From positions 35,721-99,720 of the forward strand of contig JAFUOO010000017.1 of NCBI GenBank assembly GCA_017472685.1: 64,000 nucleotides of DNA, in the 5' to 3' direction. Positions within the stretch are counted from its first letter, which is position 1. The number at the start of each line of letters is the position of its first letter. This stretch comes from Clostridia bacterium. GTDB taxonomy: Bacteria > Bacillota > Clostridia > UMGS1883. A program made the translations under genes and the position numbers. Of the stretch, positions 54,910 to 63,888 are shown in pieces. The notes below the pieces were generated by a model that was given only the letters and a program-made list of their open reading frames with translations, was not told where the DNA came from and did no database searches.

Positions 54910-56616
54910 ATGAACAAAAAAACATTCTTTAATAAAGGCATATACAAAGCAATGCTCAAGCGCTTCTGGGTGGGCAGTGTGCTGTACCTTGTTATCATGC
55001 TGCTTTTTGTCAGCTTGTTTGACCAGGACTACAGCTACCATGAAACCATTTTTAGTGGCATGAGCTTAGTGGGCTACTATTTAAGCCTTGGTGTTGCCCC
55101 CGTTGTGGCAGTTTTGTCCTACAAGTTTCTTCATTCAAAAAAGAACGGCTTGTTTATCCATTCAATGCCTGTTACAAGATGCGCAAACTACATATCAAGC
55201 CTTTTAGGCTCCTTTACCCTTATGGGTGTTCCTGCTCTGATTATGGCACTTATACTCATTCTTTCAACGGGCGAGCTTAAAATGGGCATTACATGGTTTC
55301 TTTTCGTAATGCTGTGTAACGTTGTGCTGTTTTCGGTTGCCACCTTTGCGGCAATGCTTACAGGCGCAAGCTGGCTGTGTGTTGTGCTTTATATTGCATC
55401 CCATGCCGTGTGCAATATGGTAGCCACCTTTGCAGAGTCGCTCATGGAGGTTTTCGCCGCAGGCTACGACTACAGCATGTTCAGCAGTATGTATAATATA
55501 AGCATACCTGTACTTTTACTTGATGTACTCGATAGAGGATACGAAGGCTTTGCGTGGAGCAACGGAAAGGTTACTGTCACTTTGGTGCTTGTTGCCATAG
55601 CCTTTTATGTGCTTTCCTGGCTGTTGTACAAAAAGCGCAAAATGGAAAAGTGCGAGGATGCATCGGCGTTTAAAGCTTTCAACTACATCCTCAAGTATGC
55701 GGTAACAGGAGCTGTTGCACTTTTTGCCTTTGAAATGTTCCGTTACGAACTTGGTGACAACCTGCCCATGTTTATACTGGGCTCTGTCATTCTTACATCA
55801 GTTGCGTATTTCGGCACCGAAATGATTTTAAAGAAAAAGATAAAGGTGTGGAGTGCATATAAGGGCTATGCAGCTTTTGTGCTTGTATATACTGCAATTC
55901 TTTCGTTCATGGCATTTACAAGCGTTTTTGGCTACGAAACCTACGTGCCCCAATTAGCTGAAATTGAAAACGCATTTGTTTCCAGCAAGGCAACTGCTGT
56001 TCATGATTTTTCCGACAGAGTGAGCGTGGAAAAGCTTGTGGACTTCCACAAGGAAATTATGCAAGCAGAACGCAAGGAAATTGTTAACGATACAAGCGGC
56101 GAGCATATTTTTATACATTACTATCTTACAGACGGCAGCACTGTTACAAGAAGCTACGACATTAAGCCATCTGAGCTAACCCGTGTTATGAACGCCTTGT
56201 ACGAAAGTAACGATTTTAAGAGGGAATACGAAAGAGCTTTTCATATCAAGCCTGAAAACATTACCGACATTGAAATTGTCAATTCACAGAATGCTAAGAT
56301 TGATGCCGATATAAATATGGATTTTCATGCAGAGTTTATCGAGGCTTTACAAAACGACATTTTAAACAATAACTACACAAACCTTCACGAGGTGTATGGC
56401 GGAAACTATGTCCGTGTAAGAATAAAGTATCTCCAGAAGGTGGAAGAGCCTGACCCCAACGAATATACATACACCTACGAGGGCATTCCGGAAGGCTACG
56501 AAAAAACAAGCTACACTTTCATGCTCAATGAAAACTATGTCAATACAATAAAATTCCTCGAAGAGAATGGCTACGAATACATGACAGCTGAGGAGGCTGT
56601 TTCCTATGAAAGGTAA
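54910..56616 (+). CDS. ABC transporter permease 2 (paralogue, lacks the last domain)
   Basis: A 568-residue membrane protein. It is clearly related to permease 1 (FFNKGIYKAMLKRFWVGSVLYL; FLHSKKNGLFIHSMPVTRCANYIS; ASAFKAFNYILKYAVT; KIKVWSAYKGYAAF). It ends about 100 residues earlier: the domain ending in KYGMV(L/F)P of permease 1 is missing and is instead encoded by the gene at 56845-57258. The ATG at 54910 follows AAGGAGGTG. It probably forms a heterodimeric channel with permease 1. Confidence 0.85.
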   Translation: MNKKTFFNKGIYKAMLKRFWVGSVLYLVIMLLFVSLFDQDYSYHETIFSGMSLVGYYLSLGVAPVVAVLSYKFLHSKKNGLFIHSMPVTRCANYISSLLGSFTLMGVPALIMALILILSTGELKMGITWFLFVMLCNVVLFSVATFAAMLTGASWLCVVLYIASHAVCNMVATFAESLMEVFAAGYDYSMFSSMYNISIPVLLLDVLDRGYEGFAWSNGKVTVTLVLVAIAFYVLSWLLYKKRKMEKCEDASAFKAFNYILKYAVTGAVALFAFEMFRYELGDNLPMFILGSVILTSVAYFGTEMILKKKIKVWSAYKGYAAFVLVYTAILSFMAFTSVFGYETYVPQLAEIENAFVSSKATAVHDFSDRVSVEKLVDFHKEIMQAERKEIVNDTSGEHIFIHYYLTDGSTVTRSYDIKPSELTRVMNALYESNDFKREYERAFHIKPENITDIEIVNSQNAKIDADINMDFHAEFIEALQNDILNNNYTNLHEVYGGNYVRVRIKYLQKVEEPDPNEYTYTYEGIPEGYEKTSYTFMLNENYVNTIKFLEENGYEYMTAEEAVSYER

Positions 56617-56848
56617 CAGGGTAAAAAGTGTAATTTCATCAGTAATAATTGCAGGCATTATACTCTTTGCCATAGGGTTTTACCTTGCGGCAATAAAGGG
56701 AGGCATACCTTACCAGGACCCAACTGCCCAAATGCAGATTAAATGGCAGGCATACCACATGGCAGGAGAGTGGAACATGACTGCAGGGCTTGTTCTTACC
56801 ATCTGTGGTGTGCTTGCAAAGATTGTTGAGAAGAGCGTGGAAAAATGA
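56606..56848 (+). CDS. Small membrane protein (80 residues)
   Basis: Two hydrophobic segments (VKSVISSVIIAGIILFAIGF and AGLVLTICGVLAKI) with a short loop between. It has no known motif. It overlaps the end of permease 2 by 11 bp and the next gene by 4 bp, so it is translated with the transporter and may be an accessory subunit. Confidence 0.7.
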   Translation: MKGNRVKSVISSVIIAGIILFAIGFYLAAIKGGIPYQDPTAQMQIKWQAYHMAGEWNMTAGLVLTICGVLAKIVEKSVEK

Positions 56849-57258
56849 AGAAGCTTATTACAATACTGTTTTCAATCATTTGTGTTATAGCTGTTTTTCA
56901 TATGGTATTCAATGCTGTATTTATGGTGGATTTGTCCTCTGTACAGTCGGCACAGCTCAAATATAATGACGGCAACGGAACAGAAATAGCCTGCGCTGTT
57001 GACTACGCTGATGTAAAAGAATTAACAGCTATCTTAAAAGGTGTTAAGTTTTCCGATGACCCATCATGCAGCTTTGGGGAAGATGTGTCAATAACCTTTT
57101 GTTTAGGTGACGATTACATCACGCTTTGCCCTGCCTGCGACGGTTGCCCCCTTATGCAGGTGGGCGATGGCGACTATTACATAAAATTGACCGATGCAGA
57201 ACGAAGCAGGTTTAACGAGATAGTTAAAAAGTACGGTATGGTGTTCCCATGTATTTAG
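56845..57258 (+). CDS. Small exported protein, stand-alone copy of the permease 1 C-terminal domain
   Basis: A 137-residue protein with an N-terminal hydrophobic signal or anchor (MKKLITILFSIICVIAVFHMV). The rest parallels the last 100 residues of permease 1: YNDGNGTE, DVKELTAILKGVKF, EDVSITFCLGDD, ending KKYGMVFPCI versus EKYGMVLPIE. Three cysteines (FCLGDD, LCPAC, GCPL) are a local feature not seen in permease 1. It also resembles the gene at 28577. It overlaps the previous gene in an ATGA. Confidence 0.72.
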   Translation: MKKLITILFSIICVIAVFHMVFNAVFMVDLSSVQSAQLKYNDGNGTEIACAVDYADVKELTAILKGVKFSDDPSCSFGEDVSITFCLGDDYITLCPACDGCPLMQVGDGDYYIKLTDAERSRFNEIVKKYGMVFPCI

Positions 57259-57274
57259 GAGCAAGGTGATTTTC

Positions 57275-57718
57275 ATGAGAAGAATAATCGGAATAATACT
57301 AATGTGTGTTTGCATTTTTTGTTTGTGTGGCTGCATAAGAATTATTATTCCGGCAAAAGAGTATGTTGATTACTATGAACAGCTTGGAATTGACGAAATG
57401 ATTTTTACCGATAAAGCGCCATTAAGAGAAGAAGAAATTGACGGATATTTATATAAATATTATGAGGATATTTGCATCGTTTTTTACGAGAACGGCGGTT
57501 TTGTACGAGCAGAAATATTGGGAGATACATACAAGTTTGACAAAGGTGTTTCTGTAGGCAGTAAAAGAGATTGGGTTGAGTCCGTTTTTATCGGGAAGCA
57601 AAAAATAAAAGATCTGGAAAAAAATCAATTCGGTTTTATCGAGGATTATATTTGGATTCATTTCTATTTTGATGAAAATGATACGGTAGAAAAAATACTT
57701 GTATATTCAGGACCATAA
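57275..57718 (+). CDS. Putative lipoprotein of unknown function
   Basis: A 147-residue protein. It has a short basic start, a hydrophobic core and a possible lipobox (FCLCGC, Cys at about 21-22), so it may be lipid-anchored; the box is not fully canonical. The mature part is rich in Tyr, Asp and Glu (VDYYEQLGIDEM, YLYKYYEDICIVFYENG). The ATG at 57275 follows AAGGTG by 6 nt; a GTG at 57266 is less likely. It is the last gene of the GntR-ABC operon before a long symmetric terminator. Confidence 0.68.
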   Translation: MRRIIGIILMCVCIFCLCGCIRIIIPAKEYVDYYEQLGIDEMIFTDKAPLREEEIDGYLYKYYEDICIVFYENGGFVRAEILGDTYKFDKGVSVGSKRDWVESVFIGKQKIKDLEKNQFGFIEDYIWIHFYFDENDTVEKILVYSGP

Positions 57719-57803
57719 AGCTGCGAATATTATGTGTAGTATATTGCCTTTGGGTGATGGGCAACACATATGGAGGAAAATATTGTGAATGTGATAATCG
57801 ACA

Positions 57804-57848
57804 GTAACAAAAAAGCAGAAGGAAAATTTCCTTCTGCTTTTTTGTTAC
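57804..57848. terminator. Bidirectional terminator between convergent operons
   Basis: A 22-bp perfect inverted repeat (57804-57825 with 57827-57848) with A6/T6 runs inside the stem. It ends the GntR-ABC operon from the left and the ABC exporter from the right; the exporter's stop codon lies inside the right arm. The 85 bp before it (57719-57803) hold nothing recognisable. Confidence 0.92.
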
Positions 57849-59638
57849 ACTACCTGCATTTTATTTAGTTCGTAAAATTTGCCTTTCTTTTCGATAAGCT
57901 CATCAAAGCTGCCGCATTCAACACATTTACCAGAGTCAATAACAGCAATGCGGTCTGCATTACGTATTGTGGAAAGTCTGTGTGCAACAATAAAGGTTGT
58001 GCGGTTTTCAGAAAGGTTATCTATTGCCGACTGTATTTTCTTTTCGCTTATGGTGTCAAGAGCACTTGTGGCTTCGTCCAAGATTATAATTTCCGGGTTG
58101 CGGATAAGTGCACGCGCAATTGAAATGCGCTGACGCTGACCGCCCGAAAGGTTTGAGCCATGCTCGTTGATATGCGTTTCAAGCCCCTCGGGGAGGGAGG
58201 CAACAAGCTCTGTTAAGTTAGCCGCTTCAATAACCTCATGGAGGCGTTTTTCGTCCACGTTATTTAAGCCGTAGGTTATGTTATCGCGGAGTGTGCCTGT
58301 AAAGAGAATTGTATTTTGCGGCACAACTGCAAGGTGGTTACGGAGCGAATTGAGATTTATTTCTGTTATATCATTTCCGTCAACGGTAATTTTGCCCTCT
58401 GTGGGCTGATTAAAGCCCATTATAAGGTTGAGTATGGTTGTTTTGCCTGCGCCGCTTTCACCAACCAAGGCTATTGTTTCACCCTTTTTAACAGAAAGTG
58501 AAAAGTTAGACAAAACAGGGGCTTCCGCATCGTGATATTTGAATGTAACGGAAGAAAACTCAATGTTTCCATCAACCTTTTTTATGCTTTTTTTCGAGGA
58601 ATTGTCCTCAACATCCATGGCGGAAAGCACATCGCCCACGCTTCTGACAGACTCCAAGCCCTTGCTCATTGAGGGCAGAAGCCCCACAAGGTTTGAAACC
58701 TGGTGTACTATTTTTGCGTAATAGTTTTGATAAAGCACAACCTCACCAACACTGATTTGTCCCTTATAGGCAAGGTAGCCTGTGAAAACAAGGCAAGCAA
58801 GCTGGAAAACCTGGAAGGTTACCCATGTCATTGAGCCAAAAAGCTCCTGTATAACATCAAGCTTTAAGCCGCGGCGTGAAACTTTCTCCATCTGGTTGCC
58901 CATACGGTCAATTTCATAGTTCTGCAGTCCATGGGCACGTGTTACGGGGATTAATTCAACCATTTCCATAACCATAGCGCTTGTTTCTTCAACCTCTTTG
59001 CGGTATTCGTTGTTGCGCTGGCGAATTTTCTTACGGAAAAGGGTTACCAGGATAACCGCAAAGGGAACAGTTAAAACAAAAAACAGCAGAACGGTGAGAT
59101 TCATTGTGCCTGTTATGGCAATTGCAACGGCAAGGTCCATAACAATCTGCAGCACGTTTATAAAAAACTGGGTTGACAAGGTTTCAATTGCTTCAACATC
59201 GCGCATGATTTTACTCTGAAGCTTGCCCGAGCGCATTTCCTTATGAAAGGTGATGGAAAGCTGTTGCATTTTGCGCACCAATGCACAACGGAGCCGTGCT
59301 TCTATGTTGCGGATGGTGTGGCGGTACACCTTAAAGTATATATAATTTGTGGGCACGTTCTGCAAAATAAAAAAAACCATAACCACACAGTTTAAAATAA
59401 GCTCCTTTAATGAATGAGCAGTGGGGGATGTGGCAATATTTATAATGTTGGCTGTCACAACAGGGAGCACCCACTCCGGTGAGCGCTTGATAATGAAAAA
59501 CACAAGCGCAAACAGCAGCTTATGGTAACTGCCCTTGTAAAGTGAAAGCAGGGTTTTGAAGCTGCTCTGTTTATTTTTTTCAAAGCTTTTTATGAGATTG
59601 TCTTCGGTATCGGAATTGAAAATTGGCTTATTATTCAT
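57845..59638 (-). CDS. ABC exporter (fused membrane and ATPase domains)
   Basis: A 597-residue half-transporter. The six-helix type I exporter domain (about 30-340) is followed by the ATPase: Walker A VGESGAGKTTIL near 395, Q-loop VVPQNTILF, signature LSGGQRQR near 500, Walker B IIILDEATSALD and H-loop AHRLSTIRN. It is likely a homodimer because no partner gene is adjacent. Relatives export lipids, peptides or drugs; the substrate is unknown. AAGAGGTGG precedes the ATG. Confidence 0.93.
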   Translation of the reverse strand: MNNKPIFNSDTEDNLIKSFEKNKQSSFKTLLSLYKGSYHKLLFALVFFIIKRSPEWVLPVVTANIINIATSPTAHSLKELILNCVVMVFFILQNVPTNYIYFKVYRHTIRNIEARLRCALVRKMQQLSITFHKEMRSGKLQSKIMRDVEAIETLSTQFFINVLQIVMDLAVAIAITGTMNLTVLLFFVLTVPFAVILVTLFRKKIRQRNNEYRKEVEETSAMVMEMVELIPVTRAHGLQNYEIDRMGNQMEKVSRRGLKLDVIQELFGSMTWVTFQVFQLACLVFTGYLAYKGQISVGEVVLYQNYYAKIVHQVSNLVGLLPSMSKGLESVRSVGDVLSAMDVEDNSSKKSIKKVDGNIEFSSVTFKYHDAEAPVLSNFSLSVKKGETIALVGESGAGKTTILNLIMGFNQPTEGKITVDGNDITEINLNSLRNHLAVVPQNTILFTGTLRDNITYGLNNVDEKRLHEVIEAANLTELVASLPEGLETHINEHGSNLSGGQRQRISIARALIRNPEIIILDEATSALDTISEKKIQSAIDNLSENRTTFIVAHRLSTIRNADRIAVIDSGKCVECGSFDELIEKKGKFYELNKMQVV

Positions 59639-59667
59639 AAAAAAACCACCTCTTTTTTATTAATTGA

Positions 59668-59696
59668 ACTGTAACATATTACTGCCCGGATGTCAA
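59668..59696 (-). promoter_or_regulatory. Possible promoter of the ABC exporter
   Basis: On the minus strand: TTGACA (59696-59691), 17-bp spacer, TACAGT (59673-59668). The -10 box is weak. Confidence 0.45.
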
Positions 59697-59765
59697 TTGT
59701 TGGCTACAAAAAGGCAAAAAATGAGGAAAAACTTGAAAAATTATTAAAATTTTATAAAAAATGTA

Positions 59766-59795
59766 TTGAAATCTGCAAATAAGTTGTGCTATAAT
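59766..59795 (+). promoter_or_regulatory. Promoter of the HU gene
   Basis: TTGAAA (59766-59771), 18-bp spacer, TATAAT (59790-59795). Confidence 0.78.
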
Positions 59796-59808
59796 ATGCC
59801 TACAGTCG

Positions 59809-59864
59809 CGTGTACGATTAATTTTGTCGCGCCCTGTGGGTGCGGTTAATTTTTTATGCACACG
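59809..59864 (+). promoter_or_regulatory. Structured 5' leader of the HU gene
   Basis: An outer CGTGT/ACACG pair (59809-59813 with 59860-59864) encloses a hairpin CGCGCCC/GGGTGCG (59828-59834 with 59838-59844). This hairpin is followed by GGTTAATTTTTTA, which could act as a weak attenuator. The ribosome site GGAGGTG lies just after the structure. Confidence 0.5.
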
Positions 59865-59889
59865 ATTATATTATGGAGGTGAAAATATA

Positions 59890-60162
59890 ATGAAAAAGAC
59901 AGAATTAGTAAATGCTATTGCTGCAAAGACAGGTCTTTCCAAGAAGGACGCTGACGCTGCTCTCACAGCTACAGTTGAAGCTGTAACAGAAGCTCTTAAG
60001 GCTGGCGATAAGGTTTCTCTTATCGGTTTCGGTACTTTCGAAGTTAGAGAAAGAGCTGCTCGTACAGGTAAGAACCCTGCTACAGGCGCAACAATCGAAA
60101 TCGCTGCTTGCAAGGCTCCCGCTTTCAAGGCTGGTAAGGCTCTTAAGGACGCAGTGAAGTAA
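59890..60162 (+). CDS. hup: HU-family DNA-binding protein
   Basis: A 90-residue histone-like protein. It has the dimerisation helices ([25 protein letters not shown]), the [21 protein letters not shown] signature with the DNA-intercalating Pro at the beta-arm tip, and the C-terminal [12 protein letters not shown]. It compacts and bends DNA. Synonymous codons are strongly biased to the favoured set, as for a very abundant protein. The ATG at 59890 follows GGAGGTG; the longer frame to 59824 lies in the structured leader. Confidence 0.97.
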   Translation: MKKTELVNAIAAKTGLSKKDADAALTATVEAVTEALKAGDKVSLIGFGTFEVRERAARTGKNPATGATIEIAACKAPAFKAGKALKDAVK

Positions 60163-60179
60163 TTTTAACTGAATAAAAC

Positions 60180-60208
60180 AAAAAGCACTTCAATAGAAGT
60201 GCTTTTTT
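60180..60208. terminator. Terminator between HU and tmcAL
   Basis: Stem AAAAAGCACTTC/GAAGTGCTTTTT with loop AATA; it works on both strands for these convergent genes. Confidence 0.92.
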
Positions 60209-60212
60209 GTTT

Positions 60213-61343
60213 TCAATTTACGGGAATTGGCGAATGACGGAAATCCTCGCCCGAGGGGAGCTTTGCAATAATGTTATAAATGTCGGTTGCTCTTGCTTCT
60301 GCTAAAAATATGGGGTCGTCCTTAAGCTGTGCGCCCTTTTGCACAATGGGGAGTGACGCATTCTTTTTCATATACGAAATAATTTCGCTGCCCTTTTTGT
60401 TCTGGGCAAGAATGCGGATATAGGAGGGCTCCGTTTTAGGTGAGAGCGTATTTTTTATAACCAAATTCCAGAGTATGCGCCTTATGCGGCTTTCGGTAAA
60501 GTTTTTGGATTTTACCGATGAAATTATATCCTCTACGGAATTTGTGTCAGCTGACATAAAACGGGCAGAGAGCTCGTCGGAGCAATCGTATATCGCGGCG
60601 AAATCTTCAATTGAAGCAGACCTTACCGCATAAAGAATTATGTCGGAAAAGGCTTTGGAAAAAACAGGTGATGGATATGAAAATGCGGGGAGAAAGCTTT
60701 CAAAGCCTTCTCCATTTTCTATAAGCGAGCGCACGTATGACGCGGAGGCAATGCTTTCAGATGCTTCGTATGAATCGTGATGTGCTCCGCTTCGCTCTAT
60801 GGTTGCAGGAGTGATGCTTGAATTTGTTTTTAGAAGCGCCTTGATATATTCAATGCCTAATATGTTGTTGGGTGAGGAAACAACACTTTCGGGTACGCCG
60901 AAGGCTTTGTACACTTCGCATAATGCTTTCGGGTAGCTTAAGCCCAAGGAAAGCTTTTCCTTAAGTGCGCTGCTGAAAGCCTCGCTTTCATTCGCGGCAA
61001 GTGCAGAAGCGGAGAAAAGGGGCTCAATCTTGCCTTCCTCAGAGCCGAAAAAGAGCGTGTCAATAGAGTTTGCAGAGTTAAGCGTTTTTACTGCGCCTTC
61101 GGCAAAGGTTTCGGCAGAGGAGAGGGCGTATATAACGGGAAGCTCTATAACAAGGTCAAATCCACCTGCAACCGCGGCATTTGCGCGGGCAAATTTATTG
61201 AAAACGGCAACGTCACCACGCTGCACAAAATTGCCGCTCATTATGGCAACTGTGCCGTCAAATTCATTTTTAAAGGAGTCAACCAGATACTTGTGACCGT
61301 TGTGGAATGGATTAAACTCTGCAATTGTGGCGCAAAGTTTCAT
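60213..61343 (-). CDS. tmcAL: tRNA(Met) cytidine acetate ligase
   Basis: A 376-residue nucleotidyltransferase-like protein (YlbM/DUF795). TIAEFNPFHNGHKYLV has the HxGH-type ATP site near residue 8; MSGNFVQRGDVAVF near 36, GFDLVIELP near 63 and NNILGIEYIKAL near 158 are family landmarks. It uses acetate and ATP to make N4-acetylcytidine at the wobble base of elongator tRNA-Met. The ATG at 61343 follows AGAGGATG by 7 nt. It is next to pta-ackA, which make acetate; this neighbourhood is common in Firmicutes. Confidence 0.93.
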   Translation of the reverse strand: MKLCATIAEFNPFHNGHKYLVDSFKNEFDGTVAIMSGNFVQRGDVAVFNKFARANAAVAGGFDLVIELPVIYALSSAETFAEGAVKTLNSANSIDTLFFGSEEGKIEPLFSASALAANESEAFSSALKEKLSLGLSYPKALCEVYKAFGVPESVVSSPNNILGIEYIKALLKTNSSITPATIERSGAHHDSYEASESIASASYVRSLIENGEGFESFLPAFSYPSPVFSKAFSDIILYAVRSASIEDFAAIYDCSDELSARFMSADTNSVEDIISSVKSKNFTESRIRRILWNLVIKNTLSPKTEPSYIRILAQNKKGSEIISYMKKNASLPIVQKGAQLKDDPIFLAEARATDIYNIIAKLPSGEDFRHSPIPVN

Positions 61344-61372
61344 AAAAATCATCCTCTTTTTGTAAAAATTAG

Positions 61373-61401
61373 TTGAAAGTTTAAAAATAGAGTAGTATAA
61401 T
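61373..61401 (+). promoter_or_regulatory. Promoter of pta-ackA
   Basis: TTGAAA (61373-61378), 17-bp spacer, TATAAT (61396-61401). Confidence 0.85.
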
Positions 61402-61437
61402 ATTGAGTATGAAATTAATATTTTGGAGGTTTTTTAT

Positions 61438-62442
61438 ATGAGTCAGTTTTTAGACAACATGATTGCTAAGGCAAAGGCGAACAAAAAAACAATTGTTCTT
61501 CCCGAAGGTTTCGATAAGAGAATTGTAAAGGCAGCTGCCGATGCCTCCGCACAGGACATTGCCGATATTATTATTTTAGGACAAAAGGATGAAATTTGCA
61601 AGATAGCAGAGGCAGAAAATTGCGATATTTCTAAAGTTAAGGTTGTTAACCCCTTGGAAGACGAAAAGTTCCAGTCCTATGCAGACGCACTTTTTGAAAT
61701 GCGTAAAGCAAAGGGCATGACAGAAGAGCAGGCAGTTGAGCTTATGAAGAACCCTCTTTACTACGGTGTTATGATGGTACATATGAGCGATGCTGACGGT
61801 ATGGTTGCAGGTGCTTGCAACTCCACAAGCAACGTTATCCGTCCCGCACTTCAGATTCTTAAGACAGCTCCCGGAACAAAATTAGTAAGTGCATTCTTCA
61901 TGATGTGCGTTCCCAACTGCCCCTACGGTGAAAACGGCAACCTCATTTTCGCAGACAGCGGTCTTAACGAAAACCCCGATGCTGAACAGGTTAGTGAAAT
62001 TGCCATTTCCTCCGCAAAGACATTCAAGGCATTAATCGGTGCTGAGCCCAAGGTTGCAATGCTCAGCTATTCTACATACGGCTCCGCTAAGAGCGAGCTT
62101 GTTGAAAAAATGCAGCTTGCTACAAAGCTTGTTAAGGAAAAGGCTCCCGAATTACAGGTTGACGGCGAACTTCAGCTCGATGCTGCTATCGTTCCTTCCG
62201 TAGCTGAATTAAAGTGCCCCGAATCTACTGTTGCAGGTCACGCAAACGTTCTTGTTTTCCCTGACCTTAACGCAGGTAACATCGGTTACAAGCTTGTTCA
62301 GAGATTTGCTAACGCAGAAGCTTACGGCCCCGTTCTTCAGGGTATCAGAAAGCCCGTTAACGACCTTTCCCGCGGTTGCAGCGCTGAAGATGTTGTTGGT
62401 GTTATCGCAATCACATCCGTTCAGGCTCAGGCTCTTGACTGA
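61438..62442 (+). CDS. pta: Phosphate acetyltransferase
   Basis: A 334-residue short-form Pta. It swaps CoA for phosphate on acetyl-CoA to give acetyl phosphate. It shows IVLPEGFDKRIVKAA near residue 19, the VHMSDADGMVAGACNSTSNVIRPALQI region near 116, and the C-terminal ANVLVFPDLNAGNIGYKL and NDLSRGCSAEDVVG motifs. The length is that of the single-domain clostridial enzyme. The ATG follows TTGGAGGT by 8 nt, and ackA starts 30 bp downstream. Confidence 0.96.
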   Translation: MSQFLDNMIAKAKANKKTIVLPEGFDKRIVKAAADASAQDIADIIILGQKDEICKIAEAENCDISKVKVVNPLEDEKFQSYADALFEMRKAKGMTEEQAVELMKNPLYYGVMMVHMSDADGMVAGACNSTSNVIRPALQILKTAPGTKLVSAFFMMCVPNCPYGENGNLIFADSGLNENPDAEQVSEIAISSAKTFKALIGAEPKVAMLSYSTYGSAKSELVEKMQLATKLVKEKAPELQVDGELQLDAAIVPSVAELKCPESTVAGHANVLVFPDLNAGNIGYKLVQRFANAEAYGPVLQGIRKPVNDLSRGCSAEDVVGVIAITSVQAQALD

Positions 62443-62472
62443 TTAATATAGTTTTGAAAGGACAGATAAACA

Positions 62473-63666
62473 ATGAAGATTTTAGTTATTAACGCAGGTA
62501 GCTCTTCTCTTAAGTATCAGCTTATCGATATGGATAACAAGGTAGTTATGGCGAAGGGTCTTTGCGACAGAATAGGTATTGACGGCTCCAAGCTCGAGTA
62601 CAAGCCCATGAATGGTGACAAGATTTCTACACTTGTTGAAATGAAAAACCACTCCGATGCTATCAAGCTTGTGCTTGACGCACTTGTAGCACCCGGTACA
62701 GGTGTTATCGTATCTATGGATGAAATCGGCGCTGTTGGTCACAGAGTTGTTCACGGCGGCGAAAACTTCTCTGAGAGCGTTATCATCACTCCCGAGGTTA
62801 AGGCTTCTATCGAAGCTTGCTGTGAGCTTGCTCCTTTACATAACCCTGCAAACATCATAGGTATCGAAGCTTGCGAAAAGGCAATGCCCGGCGTGCCCAA
62901 TGTAGCAGTGTTTGACACAGCTTTCCACCAGACGATGCCCGCTACAGCATACATGTATGCTCTTCCTTATGAATATTATGAAACATACAAAATCAGAAGA
63001 TACGGCTTCCACGGTACAAGCCATAAGTATGTTTCAGGCAAAGCTGCCCTCTTAGCAGGTAAGAGCTTTAACGAAATGAAGATTATTACTTGCCACCTTG
63101 GTAACGGTAGTAGCGTTGCAGCTATCGAAAACGGTAAGGTTGTTGACACTTCCATGGGCTTCACACCTCTTGCAGGTCTTCCCATGGGTACAAGATGTGG
63201 TGACATTGACCCCGCTATTGTTACATATCTTATCGACAAGCTCGGCGTTAGCGCTAAGGAGCTTGACACAATCATGAACAAGAAGAGCGGTATGCTTGGT
63301 GTGAGCTGCCACTCCAACGACTACCGTGACCTTGCGGCAGGTAGCGAAGCAGGCAATGAAAAGTGTACACTTGCATTTGATATGTTCCTTTACTCATTAA
63401 AGAAGATTGTTGGTAGCTACATTGCAGCCATGAACGGCGTTGACGCTATTGTATTCACAGGCGGTGTTGGCGAAAACAACGGCTGGGTACGTGAACAGGT
63501 AATGAAGAACTTCACTTACATGGGCGTTAAGATGGACGATGCTTCAAATGCACTTCCCGCAAGTGAAAGAGTTGTATCAGCAAGCGATTCTACTGTACAG
63601 GTAATGGTTATTCCTACAGACGAGGAAATGATGATTGCCATCGATACACAGAACCTTGTAAAGTAA
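62473..63666 (+). CDS. ackA: Acetate kinase
   Basis: A 397-residue ASKHA-fold kinase that makes ATP from acetyl phosphate. It has the N-terminal MKILVINAGSSSLKYQL and the signature GAVGHRVVHGGE near 87; the catalytic Asp lies in VFDTAFHQTMP near 147. HLGNGSSVAAIENGKVVDTSMGFTPLAGLPMGTRCGDIDP and the C-terminal FTGGVGENNGWVRE follow. The length is standard. It completes the nifJ-pta-ackA route from pyruvate to acetate and ATP. AAAGGA precedes the ATG. Confidence 0.98.
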   Translation: MKILVINAGSSSLKYQLIDMDNKVVMAKGLCDRIGIDGSKLEYKPMNGDKISTLVEMKNHSDAIKLVLDALVAPGTGVIVSMDEIGAVGHRVVHGGENFSESVIITPEVKASIEACCELAPLHNPANIIGIEACEKAMPGVPNVAVFDTAFHQTMPATAYMYALPYEYYETYKIRRYGFHGTSHKYVSGKAALLAGKSFNEMKIITCHLGNGSSVAAIENGKVVDTSMGFTPLAGLPMGTRCGDIDPAIVTYLIDKLGVSAKELDTIMNKKSGMLGVSCHSNDYRDLAAGSEAGNEKCTLAFDMFLYSLKKIVGSYIAAMNGVDAIVFTGGVGENNGWVREQVMKNFTYMGVKMDDASNALPASERVVSASDSTVQVMVIPTDEEMMIAIDTQNLVK

Positions 63667-63681
63667 TATAAAAGGCGAGAT

Positions 63682-63710
63682 AAAAGGCTACGGTGCAACC
63701 GTAGCCTTTT
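63682..63710 (+). terminator. Intrinsic terminator after ackA
   Basis: Perfect 13-bp stem AAAAGGCTACGGT/ACCGTAGCCTTTT with loop GCA. Confidence 0.92.
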
Positions 63711-63746
63711 GAATTAAAAAAGTTGAAATTTTTTTGAAAAAAGGTG

Positions 63747-63775
63747 TTGACAAACGATATTCTTTTTGCTATACT
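63747..63775 (+). promoter_or_regulatory. Promoter of the tRNA-Val/tRNA-Asp unit
   Basis: TTGACA (63747-63752), 17-bp spacer, TATACT (63770-63775). Confidence 0.9.
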
Positions 63776-63805
63776 AACATCGTTGTCAGCAAGGCAACGT
63801 GAAAT

Positions 63806-63881
63806 GGGAGTTTAGCTCAGCTGGGAGAGCATCTGCCTTACAAGCAGAGGGTCAGAGGTTCGAGTCCTCTAACTCCCACCA
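63806..63881 (+). tRNA. tRNA-Val (anticodon TAC)
   Basis: 76 nt with encoded CCA. Acceptor GGGAGTT/AACTCCC, D-arm TAGCTCAGCTGGGAGAGC, anticodon stem TCTGC/GCAGA with loop CTTACAA, T-arm CAGAGGTTCGAGTCCTCT. Confidence 0.97.
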
Positions 63882-63888
63882 TTTTTTT

